From a virus, in IMG/VR virus record IMGVR_UViG_3300044630_006293, positions 1-64,000 of that record: DNA of 64,000 bases. One strand, 5' to 3'. Positions 51,387 through 60,819 of the stretch are shown piece by piece. Position 1 is the first letter of the stretch. The number at the start of each line of letters is the position of its first letter. The notes below the pieces were generated by a model that saw only the letters and a program-made list of their open reading frames with translations, was not told the DNA's origin and ran no database searches. Made by a program: the position numbers and the translations under genes.

Positions 51387-53985
51387 AACGATACAAACTT
51401 TTTCTAGTCAAAGTAGAAAAACAGTAAGCTCTTTAATGCAAAATATTAAAGCTGATAAGGCTCAGGTATCTTCTTTAATTGAGAATATTAGAAACTTTGA
51501 TGCAAGCATAAACTACAGCCCTTCTTTAGCTTTAAGGTATTCTAGACTTGACATAGAAGGTATTATAGAATTTTTTAGAGACTCTTCATTAAGAATGAAT
51601 CAATTTTTTTCCGCTTCTTCAGCTTTGTCTGTTGCATTAAATTCAATAGCATCTATCTACTCATCTGAAATAGAAAAAATAGAAAAAGATATATTTCATT
51701 TAGAGAACTTTGTTAGTAACTATCAATTTATAGTTGGAGAAGATGATCTATTTAATTTTAACTATGTAGAAAATTTTGATAATAATCTATCTTCATATTT
51801 ATATGATAGTCAAACTATCACTCTTTTTGACAGAGACAATATAAATTTTAATTCCAATGGAAATTATTACATTGATCCAGTCTTAAGTAAGATGACTATT
51901 GCAAATGGAATTAATTTTAAAAACCAACTTCTTAACATAGATAGAATTAGCTCAACAAGCAACTATACGTCTTACTTAACTACAGATTCTAATTTTCGTT
52001 CAGTATTAGATGAGGATCCGGCAAATAATTGGACAGTAACTGTTAAGTCACCATTTCTAATTAACTCAGAACTACCCGAATCAACGTCTTATGTTAAATA
52101 TAATTCTTCTTATGACAAAGGTGCTCAGTCATTTTTTGAAATTTCATTTATTAATCCTGTAGAAATGGATACAATAAGAGTTAATCCTAATGATTGTATT
52201 GGTATGCAATTACTTCAAGTTATAATTACAAAAACTGATCCAGTTATTTCTCAACTTACAACCTCAACTCAAGGTGAATATGTTGAAGTTCCAGTTTTAA
52301 ACTCACCACTTTTAATAGATAAATCAGTAGACGTTGTATTCAATAAGGCTAAAGTATCAAAAATTAAATTTATATTTAATCAGTCTAAATATTATAGAAG
52401 CGAAAATGTACCGATTACTCAAGAATTAAATTCTAAAATACTTCATGAGATTATAGATAGAAGAAGAAAAGAAAAATCAAATAGTCCAAGTAGACTTCAA
52501 GATCTTGTTTATTTCTATTTTAAAAATGCAAATAGTATTGAAAATAATAAGAATAATAAAAAAACTTACACAGAAGTATATTCATATAGGTACCCTCTTT
52601 TAGAAGAAGGTTATTCTGATGGAGTAAATGAAAAGTTATCAGAATTAACTGAGTCAGAAATCTTAACAAGATCAAGAGAAATTGTAGATTCAAAGAATAT
52701 AAACGCAATTGAAAACATCGTTCAAACCATCGTTCAGTATGTAATAGGTTCAAGGAATAACTTATTTAACACCACTGTGTATAGAACGGGTAGGCCGGGA
52801 ACTACCGGTAATAGAATGGCTTCATTAAGAAGTGATGGATTTATTCCTGTTAAAGATGAGCTTGATAACTTTGATAATTCATTTCAAAAAGAAGACCCTA
52901 TAGCATCAGGGGTTTCTGTTGATAGTGTGACTAGATATTTGTCTAGCAGAGAAGATTCAAATTCATATGAATATACTTTCTCTATTAAAAATATATTATT
53001 TGGCCTGACTCAAACATCAACACAAAATAAAGCTTGTTTTGTTTCAAGCAAAATAGAGACTAATGGATTCCCATTAGGCGTAAAAGGCATAGTCAATAAA
53101 GTAAATGCTAGAAGAGATTTAACTTTCAATAATTATGACATTAAAGAGTCCGGGTCATATGAACTTAGTGTTACATATCAAGATTCAATAAAATCTGAAA
53201 GTGATTGGATACCATTATTTGCTGGAAATTCAAACTATATTGAATCTGAAGTTATATTTTTTGATACATTTAACCTAGCAAAATTAAGATTTGTTCCTCA
53301 AGAACCAACAATAAAAGTTTATAAAAACGGAATTTTAGAAAACCCTAATAATTGGCAATATGAAGAACTTGGAAATTCAATATTTTACAAGTCTACTTTA
53401 GACAGAACCGCAATTTATGTAGTGGACTACTTTCTTAATAATACTGAATATAGTCAGTCTATTATTGATATAGATTCTTTGTCTAATTCTAATTTTGCAG
53501 TTAGAGCTTTTTCTAGTGGGGGTAACTCTGGTGAGAAATTTATTTCTACTGGACCAGGAAATAAAATACCACTTTCTTTTATTCCATACATTGAAGATAG
53601 GTTTAACGGTGCTTATTATAGTGAAACTCATGGTACTATAAATACGGAAAGTAACATAGGGTATTCTCCAGTTACCGTTACGCTAGCAGATGGTCAAGTA
53701 GCGATTAACTTGACAAATTATACAAATAATAGTTTTTTAAAATCATCTTTTTATAATACTAGTCAATATTTGTTTTTTCAAAACGGAAAAGAAATAGTAT
53801 TTAATAGACCAATTAACCAAGTCTTTACAGTTAATTACAGTTATATACCATCTTCGCTTAGGTTTAGATTGATACTAAGAAATAATATACCTGGTCAATA
53901 CAATGGAATATCTATTGATAATGTTATAATTAAATCTAAAGTAAACAACCTAGATCCATTTTCAAAAAAATTATTAAGGTTATAA
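51367..53985 (+). CDS. Tail/baseplate protein with galactose-binding-like beta domains
   Basis: I choose the GTG at 51367 because GGAG (51358-51361) sits five bases before it. Frames open further upstream lie fully inside the preceding gene. The product has 872 residues. The first 130 are helical (TVSSLMQNIKADKAQVSSLIENIRN, ASSALSVALNSIASIYSSEIEKIEKDIFHLENFV). A beta domain near residues 205-335 has the order VLDEDPANNWTVTV ... FFEISFINPVEMDTIRVNPND, the signature of a discoidin/galactose-binding-like jelly roll. The second half is again beta-rich. Three downstream genes have the same helix-then-beta plan, so they probably form one receptor-binding set. Start and function are both inferred. 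Confidence 0.6.
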   Translation: MLQHLPETIQTFSSQSRKTVSSLMQNIKADKAQVSSLIENIRNFDASINYSPSLALRYSRLDIEGIIEFFRDSSLRMNQFFSASSALSVALNSIASIYSSEIEKIEKDIFHLENFVSNYQFIVGEDDLFNFNYVENFDNNLSSYLYDSQTITLFDRDNINFNSNGNYYIDPVLSKMTIANGINFKNQLLNIDRISSTSNYTSYLTTDSNFRSVLDEDPANNWTVTVKSPFLINSELPESTSYVKYNSSYDKGAQSFFEISFINPVEMDTIRVNPNDCIGMQLLQVIITKTDPVISQLTTSTQGEYVEVPVLNSPLLIDKSVDVVFNKAKVSKIKFIFNQSKYYRSENVPITQELNSKILHEIIDRRRKEKSNSPSRLQDLVYFYFKNANSIENNKNNKKTYTEVYSYRYPLLEEGYSDGVNEKLSELTESEILTRSREIVDSKNINAIENIVQTIVQYVIGSRNNLFNTTVYRTGRPGTTGNRMASLRSDGFIPVKDELDNFDNSFQKEDPIASGVSVDSVTRYLSSREDSNSYEYTFSIKNILFGLTQTSTQNKACFVSSKIETNGFPLGVKGIVNKVNARRDLTFNNYDIKESGSYELSVTYQDSIKSESDWIPLFAGNSNYIESEVIFFDTFNLAKLRFVPQEPTIKVYKNGILENPNNWQYEELGNSIFYKSTLDRTAIYVVDYFLNNTEYSQSIIDIDSLSNSNFAVRAFSSGGNSGEKFISTGPGNKIPLSFIPYIEDRFNGAYYSETHGTINTESNIGYSPVTVTLADGQVAINLTNYTNNSFLKSSFYNTSQYLFFQNGKEIVFNRPINQVFTVNYSYIPSSLRFRLILRNNIPGQYNGISIDNVIIKSKVNNLDPFSKKLLRL

Positions 53986-53986
53986 T

Positions 53987-56315
53987 ATGACTCAGCTCTC
54001 ACCAAATACAATAGTTCAAGATCAGATAGTTGCCAAAGTCAGTAAGTTTTTGGCAAATTATAGGGAGAATCAATTTTTTGATAATCAAGAATTAATGAAA
54101 GAATATCAATCATTAATAAACTTTTTAAGAAATAAGATATCACGGACCACTTACTGAGTTTGATCCTTACATCAAAGGTGAGCCACCTATCTCTGATAAA
54201 TTTAATTTGTTTACAGGTAATTATTCAGATGATATAAATATAATAGCAAAACAAATAGATTATTTAACCGCTGTATTTATTAACTCACACAATATATTTA
54301 CTGATGAAATAGCTCAGGAAAATAAATTTATTAATAGAATAAAAAGCAAAGTAAAGATTTTGCAGATGTATTCAAGTAGTCCTTCAAGTGACTTGTATTA
54401 TTTTGGAAATTCTTTTGATAGTTCAGATTATGTTGATTTTTCTAAAATGGATAATAAAGATCAATTGCCATTGATAGATAATGGGCAAATGACCTTATCT
54501 TCAGGCGTAGTAAAAAATTGGGTACCAAGATCTATTTTTATAGCTGAGGGCTCAAATGGCTACAGGGGTAGCAATCACGCAGTGTATCCGTCATCAACTT
54601 CAACTAATCTATACAGATATTTTTTTGAAGATACACCTACAATAATTAATCAAGAAAATATTAGAGATAATAATCCATTAACATTTTTTGAATATGAACA
54701 GATAAACATAGAAAATAAAAATTCTGATTCAAAAGAATTTGAGTATAAATACATAGTTAATCCTGGACCTGGTCAACCAATAGTTTATGAACCTTGGTCA
54801 TCTTTTAAGGGTGAATCTTTGTTGTTGAATATTGTCATGGAAAAAGAAATAGCAGAATCTGCTAATTTTATTAAAATAATTCCATATTTTGGATCAGCTA
54901 ATTATATAGTAAAAGATGTAACGGTCACCTCAATAGAGGTCGTTGATGAACTAAATGTTACAGAAAATATTTTAAGACAACCAATATATATAAGTTCTAG
55001 CTTTATTCCTTCTTCAATTGATAAAGTAAAAAACTTTTATTATAGAGAAGCAAAGATTTCTTTTTCCGAAAGAAAAATTAAATCTATCAAAATATACTTT
55101 AAACAATCAGACTCTATTGCTGTTGACATAAAACACATTTATTACAAACCTGATGCTACAGGTAATCAGACTAATGCAAATAAACAACCTAATCCTTATT
55201 CTAATCAAAAAAGATTTGATCCTGAGTCGCCTGTAACTACAGATGAAACGAAGTCTTCATCGATTCCTTGGTCAACAAAAACTTATGACCTCAATACATT
55301 AATACCATCATATAATCAACCAAACTTTTTTAAATCAGAAACACAAAATACAAAAACCATAGACATAAAATTATCAAGAGAAATACCTATACGAGACGGT
55401 TATGTTATAAGAGCATTAGGTGAAGACGGTAACTTTCATTATATAACACGTGCATTTTACTCAGACTTTGATCACATATTGTCTATATCTCCGGTGTATT
55501 TCAATATAAATGATAGCAATTTGAGTAATTATGTAAATAGCTCTCCAATAAAAGATGGACAAGACGGAAGTTTTCCGTATTTATCTCAAATTAGTTCATT
55601 GGATTTACAGGGCACACCTAGCGCTAATACAATATCGGATTATAGTGATATAACTAAAATTAAAGATTGGCTTAATACAACAACTACTCAAAAAAATTCC
55701 AAAGGTGAAACTATTACGATAACTAAAGCAGAAAAATTTGCTAAGTTTAAACTTAAATTTGATGTTAATCTAAATCTAAGTGCTGAGATAAAAGAAGCTT
55801 CAACTCAAGATACAAAAACTGATAATAAATTTTACAAAGTTCCTCTTACTAGACAGGAAGAAATACTTAAAGCAAAAAGAAGAAGCATTGGGATTAGAGA
55901 CATATCTGTTGGCCATGAATCATATTCCGATAAAGCCGTTGTTATATCTAGGCAATATGATGCTCCGGCGGATATAGAATATCTGACTCTCTCAGCAGAG
56001 ACTGATTTTTCTGGCACTTTAACTTCAGCGATTACTGAAAGTATTAAATATTACATTTCACTTGATGACGGATCTAAATGGATACAGATATCTTCTCTTG
56101 AGGATCCATTCTCAAATGTTCCAGAAGTAATAGGATTTAATCAAAATATAGATGAAAATTTTAGAATGCCAGGAGTTTCTTACCTTTCTCAGCCAGACAT
56201 TCCAGCTTCTGTAAGAAGGTTTATTTTAAAAATAGAAATTACAAAACCTAACGGTGAAAATATAACACCAATAATTTATTCCTATAAAGTTGGAGTCAAG
56301 GTAAAACAGTCATGA
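53987..56315 (+). CDS. Tail/baseplate beta-domain protein, with a +1 shift at CGG
   Basis: ATG 53987 is 1 bp after the previous stop. The zero frame (MTQLSPNTIVQDQIVAKVSK...) stops at 54158. A +1 shift at CGG 54143 (residue 53) joins NKIS to PLTEFDPYIKGEPPISDK and on to TGA at 56315, for 775 residues. The N-terminus is helical, then IKRKVKILQMYS-like and beta strands follow. A jelly-roll-like part spans about residues 220-360 (GESLLLNIVMEKEIAESANFIKIIPYFG). The C-terminal part has YKVPLTRQEEILKAKRRSIGIRDISVGHESY and a further strand domain. It shares style with the flanking genes at 51367 and 56312, and no family is recognised. The last 4 bases overlap the next start (ATGA). Confidence 0.6.
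54143..54146 (+). other. CGG +1 recoding site 9 (CGGA)
   Basis: In frame: ATA TCA CGG ACC ACT TAC TGA. Dropping the C gives GGA CCA CTT ACT GAG TTT GAT and a frame that continues 722 codons. Confidence 0.82.
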
Positions 56316-58474
56316 GTATATCTGAGATACAAAAAAAGAAATTTTTAGAAAACATATATAGGTTGATGTATTCAACTGGTGTTTCGGCTAATGATAAAGT
56401 CATTAGTCAACCAGATGAGAACGAGGTTAAAAAAGAATTTGATGAATACTTTAGCGCAAATAGAATAGGAGCACCTTTATCTATAGACGTTAACGTATTA
56501 AGAAATACTGAAAAAACAGATCCAGATTTAATGAATGTATTCATGGCTAGATCTCTTCTTAACTTAGAATTTTTATATGATTCTTTAGACGATAATACAA
56601 AAAAATTAATGAATACAGTCACTCTTCTTAATAAGAAAATAAAAAACTTAAAAGATAAAAGAGCATCTTTAGAAAAGAGAATAGATAATTTACTTTTTTC
56701 TAATTCAAATACAGACGGATATTTTTATTCTTTTAGTGATTCATTTGCAACTTTAGATAATGTTGACCTTTCTTTTACTAATGCTTTTGTTGATACAGAA
56801 AATAGAAAAGTAACACTTCCTAAATTAAAATCATCTGCACTTGACTTTAATGCACCTGGTAAAATAAACACTACTAATATTACATATTCAATTTATTTTG
56901 ACGGGGCAACTATAGAAGAGTCCAAGCAACTTCCGGACTATAATAATATTTTAGATGGACTTACAAACACTAAATGTGAAGTTACGCATTCATCTAACAG
57001 GATAGGCTCATGTGCGATGGTCATCAACATACCATTATCCACCCCTTTTATCGTTTCAAAAGTAGATGGAAAATTAGCTACTAGTTCTCCAATAACTATA
57101 ATCGCTGAGATAATAGATGCCCTCACTATTGGAAATTCACAGTTTAGAAGAAAACAATCCAATAGCGACTACGATAGATTCTCCTTTGATTTTTCACCAC
57201 AAAGTTCTGGAGCAATAAAAATAACTCTTATTAAAAATGAACCAGATCAAATAGGTGATTCAGCAGACCCAAGTAAAAAATACAAATATAACTTTATAAT
57301 TAGAGACCTAATAGTTAGTGGTCAATATTATGATGCTAGTGCAGTAGTTGTTTCTTCCCCACTATCTATACCTTCTGGAGATGCTAATAAGGTTATAGAC
57401 GCAGTTAGCATAGAGGCAGTTAATGGAAACCCTTCTGTTGGAGATGTTACATTTTTTGTGGCAGAAGACGTTCCTGGAGCTACTAGCCTTTCTGATTTTA
57501 GTTGGATACCAATATCTTCTTCCGCTACAAATGATCCATCTTACGATCAAGTAGTTTCATTTGATAAATCAGTTAAAAGTTTTTTTAACATAAAATCAAA
57601 CCCATCAGACAATGACATAAGACTCTATCCATTGTCGACTGATTCAAATTTATCGCTACGTAACCCAAGCACTTCTATATATAATGGAATATCTTCTTAT
57701 AGGATTGGTTCTATACCAAATAATATAGAAATATACAGTCCTTATATATTGGATGCAATTAATAATTTTTCTTTTAAATACGTTTCTTATGTGTCTGGAC
57801 TTTACTTAGATAAAAATAGATGGTCAGAAATTTTAAATAAAAAAGATCCAAATGTTAATATATTTGAACCTGGTAATATTGAAATTACAAATTCGCCATC
57901 AATTCCAATAGCATTAAATCTAAATTCGATAAGTGGATACCTACAAACATCACTGCTGGTAGATCAAGAAACAATAGTTAATAATGTTATTTCTAAATCT
58001 GGAAACGCAGTTGATTGGAATGTAGCAATCTTTTTAAACGGAACACTAGTTGCTGATATCCAAAGTGGTTTACCGTCTAAAGAAATTTCATGGAATTTTA
58101 TACCAGGAATAAATAATATTGTAGTAACATTTGATGCAGAAGGTAATTCATCTGGTTCTATCTCGTTAATGTCAGGTGTGTCCATATCTAACTATGGCAC
58201 ACCTTTTTTAAATTACTATAGCTATGTTGATCCTTTTGACTTTAGAGTCAATAGAAGTTCTGAAGACAATGTATTTACTTTGGATACTTACCTCGGAAAT
58301 AGAGAGATTATTAGTAGAAAATATATTCAAAATAATTCTAGAATTGTATATAGATCAAATGATACTAGAAAAATAGAAGCCATAAGATTTAGGGCAAATA
58401 TAACAAGATTCTCAAACCCATTTGGAACCCCAAGTCTTGAGTCTTACAGAGTAAAATTTAAAAACAGCATATAG
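56312..58474 (+). CDS. Tail/baseplate beta-domain protein
   Basis: The 720-residue protein overlaps the previous stop by 4 bp. Residues 70-130 form a predicted coiled coil (DDNTKKLMNTVTLLNKKIKNLKDKRASLEKRIDNLLF). This is followed by YFYSFSDSFATLDNVDLSFTNAFVD and then beta-rich parts, a galactose-binding-like element (LTNTKCEVTHSSNRIGSCAMVINIPL) and, near the end, NVAIFLNGTLVADIQSGLP. The C-terminal YRSNDTRKIEAIRFRANITRFSNPF resembles the ends of the neighbouring tail proteins. It is likely a fibre or baseplate-periphery component; exact role unknown. It has no CGG codon. Confidence 0.6.
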   Translation: MSISEIQKKKFLENIYRLMYSTGVSANDKVISQPDENEVKKEFDEYFSANRIGAPLSIDVNVLRNTEKTDPDLMNVFMARSLLNLEFLYDSLDDNTKKLMNTVTLLNKKIKNLKDKRASLEKRIDNLLFSNSNTDGYFYSFSDSFATLDNVDLSFTNAFVDTENRKVTLPKLKSSALDFNAPGKINTTNITYSIYFDGATIEESKQLPDYNNILDGLTNTKCEVTHSSNRIGSCAMVINIPLSTPFIVSKVDGKLATSSPITIIAEIIDALTIGNSQFRRKQSNSDYDRFSFDFSPQSSGAIKITLIKNEPDQIGDSADPSKKYKYNFIIRDLIVSGQYYDASAVVVSSPLSIPSGDANKVIDAVSIEAVNGNPSVGDVTFFVAEDVPGATSLSDFSWIPISSSATNDPSYDQVVSFDKSVKSFFNIKSNPSDNDIRLYPLSTDSNLSLRNPSTSIYNGISSYRIGSIPNNIEIYSPYILDAINNFSFKYVSYVSGLYLDKNRWSEILNKKDPNVNIFEPGNIEITNSPSIPIALNLNSISGYLQTSLLVDQETIVNNVISKSGNAVDWNVAIFLNGTLVADIQSGLPSKEISWNFIPGINNIVVTFDAEGNSSGSISLMSGVSISNYGTPFLNYYSYVDPFDFRVNRSSEDNVFTLDTYLGNREIISRKYIQNNSRIVYRSNDTRKIEAIRFRANITRFSNPFGTPSLESYRVKFKNSI

Positions 58475-58482
58475 GAAACATC

Positions 58483-58878
58483 ATGGCAATAACTTATACG
58501 GAATTTAAAAGAATTATACAACCTCTATTTCAAAGGTACAGAAACACATTTAGGGGTCCACGTAGCTCGGCTAAAGAAAATCTAGAGATGAATAAAATGT
58601 TAATTGATCTCAAAAAATTAGACGAAAAAGCTGACTATTTAAAAAATAAAACTTATTCAGATATTCAAATTTTAGTTGGACAAGTTGACCCAGAGCAGGT
58701 TCAGATTCATGACGATTATGAGGATGGCAAGTACTATAGGTTTGACGATGTCATCTTTGAGTTTTTTGGCGATGGCGCCACCCCTGATTACCTAGAAATA
58801 GATACTACTTCTACCGTATCTTCAAAATTGTCTAGAATAGCAGAAAAAGTTAAAGAACTAGAAAATAAAAAGGTTTAA
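58483..58878 (+). CDS. Small tail-region protein of unknown function
   Basis: The 131-residue protein has a basic N-terminal helix (TEFKRIIQPLFQRYRNTFRG), a Lys/Asp/Leu-rich helical middle, a short strand part (YRFDDVIFEFFGDGATPDYLEI) and a C-terminal helix (SSKLSRIAEKVKELENKKV). This looks like a small trimeric or scaffolding link. It lies 8 bp after the previous gene and 2 bp before the next, so it belongs to the tail-fibre set. No family is recognised. Confidence 0.65.
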   Translation: MAITYTEFKRIIQPLFQRYRNTFRGPRSSAKENLEMNKMLIDLKKLDEKADYLKNKTYSDIQILVGQVDPEQVQIHDDYEDGKYYRFDDVIFEFFGDGATPDYLEIDTTSTVSSKLSRIAEKVKELENKKV

Positions 58879-58880
58879 AA

Positions 58881-60134
58881 ATGTCAGAATTTATATATAC
58901 AAAAAGAAGAACAGCCAAATATAATGGTCCAGTTGATAGCTCTGATCACAACCTTAGGGTAGAAGAAAACTATAAAGATCTAGTTTATCTATATAATAAA
59001 TTTAATGTTATAGACCAAAAACTAGGAGAAGCATTTGAGAGAGTCTTGAAGGATCATGTTTTCATAACTAGATCAGTCAAAGACTTGGATGATAGAATCC
59101 AAGCTTTAGAGGCAGCAGAAAATATGGTTTCCATATACTCCTTTAAGCAAATAGATAATAATGCTATTCCAAATGGAGAAGTTTCTATACAATTAGATGA
59201 GATACTTTCCTTTGACCCTATATATAATATAGTAACTCTTCCAAAGATTGATGGCTCATCGCATTCAAAATTAAAGTTTTTCACCTCAAATGAAGGTCAA
59301 ATAATACCAGATTTCTTTGAAACAAGAATATCAAACAGCCTTTCAGGCGTAGATGTACCTGGTTCCATCATAGATGGAACAAATGTATACAATGCCATAT
59401 TGGATAGATCTGATAAGTATTGGAAGAGAACAGTTATCTCAAACTCAACAGCTGTAGCTGGAGCTCAAACATATTTATATGTTAAAATTCCTTCAGAGTA
59501 TACCGGATCAAAAAAGAGTAATTTCATAAAGCTCAATCCATACCCAGTTTATGGAGTTGACATTATGGCAATTGAATATACTACAACTCAAAATCCAACA
59601 ATGACAGAGTCTGATGTTTGGCTACCTGTAAATAGAGATAGGCTATATGATGGAACTACAAGTGCAATAGGAAAGGTTCCACCAGGTGGTTGGACCTCTA
59701 TAGGCTCTGATTTCATTTTAAATTCTGGTCCAATTGGTTTTTACTTCCGTGAACTTGACATAACCGCAATAAGAATTGCGATGAGACAAAGAAATTACTT
59801 TACAGAAAACGGAAAGTATATCTACACTTATGGACTTTCGGATTTAGATGTAAGATATGACAAATTCCTGCCATCAGGTAAAATCATATTCAAATTTGAG
59901 CCAGCAAATGGCGACACAATATCCTCGATTACAAGCGTAACTCCAAAGATATATAACGTTTCCCCAGCTCTTCTCTCTGAAGCCTTTAGCTATAGGGTTA
60001 TATACAATGACGGATCAATCTATACAACCACAAATCCAGGGGCTTCAAATGCCGTATGGATAGAGATTACCCTTAATATCATGCCAGATGGAACTGCTCC
60101 AGTTTTATCAGATTTAATAATTAACTATAACTAA
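58881..60134 (+). CDS. Tail fibre/baseplate protein with N-terminal coiled coil
   Basis: The 417-residue protein has a helical N-terminus (residues 20-80: EENYKDLVYLYNKFNVIDQKLGEAFERV, then VKDLDDRIQALEAAENMVSIYSF) that probably trimerises. Beta-rich domains follow (AGAQTYLYVKIPSEYTG, YPVYGVDIMAIEYTTTQ, GPIGFYFRELDITAIRIAMRQRNY). The middle resembles the galactose-binding-like parts of the three preceding large genes. It ends the large tail set; the next gap carries a candidate promoter. It may be the last fibre or connector of the periphery. Confidence 0.6.
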   Translation: MSEFIYTKRRTAKYNGPVDSSDHNLRVEENYKDLVYLYNKFNVIDQKLGEAFERVLKDHVFITRSVKDLDDRIQALEAAENMVSIYSFKQIDNNAIPNGEVSIQLDEILSFDPIYNIVTLPKIDGSSHSKLKFFTSNEGQIIPDFFETRISNSLSGVDVPGSIIDGTNVYNAILDRSDKYWKRTVISNSTAVAGAQTYLYVKIPSEYTGSKKSNFIKLNPYPVYGVDIMAIEYTTTQNPTMTESDVWLPVNRDRLYDGTTSAIGKVPPGGWTSIGSDFILNSGPIGFYFRELDITAIRIAMRQRNYFTENGKYIYTYGLSDLDVRYDKFLPSGKIIFKFEPANGDTISSITSVTPKIYNVSPALLSEAFSYRVIYNDGSIYTTTNPGASNAVWIEITLNIMPDGTAPVLSDLIINYN

Positions 60135-60152
60135 AAAGTTGCCATTTGGCAA

Positions 60153-60162
60153 TTACTATAAA
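60153..60162 (+). promoter_or_regulatory. Candidate phage promoter -10 motif TTACTATAAA
   Basis: TTACTATAAA lies in the 58 bp gap before the gene at 60193, 40 bp from its ATG. It is identical to the motif at 2011 over ten bases and close to the one at 6168. A short inverted repeat TTGCCATTTGGCAA lies just upstream (60139-60152) and may act as an operator or weak hairpin. Confidence 0.4.
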
Positions 60163-60192
60163 CAATAAGAATTTATCCTAAGGAGAATATAA

Positions 60193-60819
60193 ATGGCTAC
60201 TTTTTATGTTGGCCCCAGACCAGTTTTGAAGGGCCAAAACACCAATCAGATGGTGAACCCTTATACTAGCATGTCCGGGAAAGCTAAGGGCACTGGAACT
60301 TATTCCTACTACCCACTGTATAGCACAAGCCATGTATTGGACGGTGCTCCTGATAATCATTTTGCCCCTGGAACTGGGCAATTTCCTGGCAATAGATTTC
60401 TATCCCAGGTATTTAACGGGACAACCCTCTACGTACATCCGCTTTCTGGAACATTCCCAGATGGAACTGCAACATACGATGGTGCTAGATTCCGTCCAAT
60501 GGAGTACAAGGGTCTAGCTGGAGCTGCAGCTTTTCCATCAGGTTTTGGTCATGCTGATAGAGTAAGTGATTACAGCTACAACAACAATATTTTCGACGGA
60601 GTGCCGTCTGCTGATATATTTGCTAATACAGGCCATGCTGCAAGAACAGAAGCACAAGGTGCGCCATCTTCTTTTGGAGTTTTCAAACCAGAAGAATTCC
60701 AAGGTGTGACAAGTTCTAAGATATTTACAGTTGGATATGGTCAGGCTAATACGACGGGTGATTATGGAAGAGAAAAAGTTCAAGAGTATTTCGGCGTACC
60801 ATCTGCAAAAGCTCTCTAA
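60193..60819 (+). CDS. Abundant-looking repeat-containing structural protein
   Basis: The 208-residue protein has its own candidate promoter and a strong TAAGGAG site, and it uses many C-ending codons (TAC, AAC, TTC), unlike most neighbours, which suggests high expression. It is rich in Gly, Phe, Tyr, Ser and Pro. A motif of the type Gly-(V/A)-P-S-(A/S)-x-x-F recurs: FDGVPSADIF, QGAPSSFGVF, QGVTSSKIF, FGVPSAKAL, with weaker copies earlier (LDGAPDNHF, KGLAGAAAF). Such repeats suggest stacked beta elements in a fibre or decoration protein. It is short enough to be present in many copies. It has no CGG codon. Confidence 0.6.
   Translation: MATFYVGPRPVLKGQNTNQMVNPYTSMSGKAKGTGTYSYYPLYSTSHVLDGAPDNHFAPGTGQFPGNRFLSQVFNGTTLYVHPLSGTFPDGTATYDGARFRPMEYKGLAGAAAFPSGFGHADRVSDYSYNNNIFDGVPSADIFANTGHAARTEAQGAPSSFGVFKPEEFQGVTSSKIFTVGYGQANTTGDYGREKVQEYFGVPSAKAL

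Noticed and set aside
2042-54146. The nine frame breaks as ordinary sequencing or assembly errors, or as pseudogenes
   Set aside because: Errors or decay would be spread over many sequence contexts and codon phases. All nine fall on an in-frame CGG and all are +1. Read data would still be needed to exclude this fully.
60731-60763. Longer start for the small membrane protein
   Set aside because: It would lie deep in the previous gene in another frame and would include a CGG codon; the ATG at 60764 or a later start is more likely.
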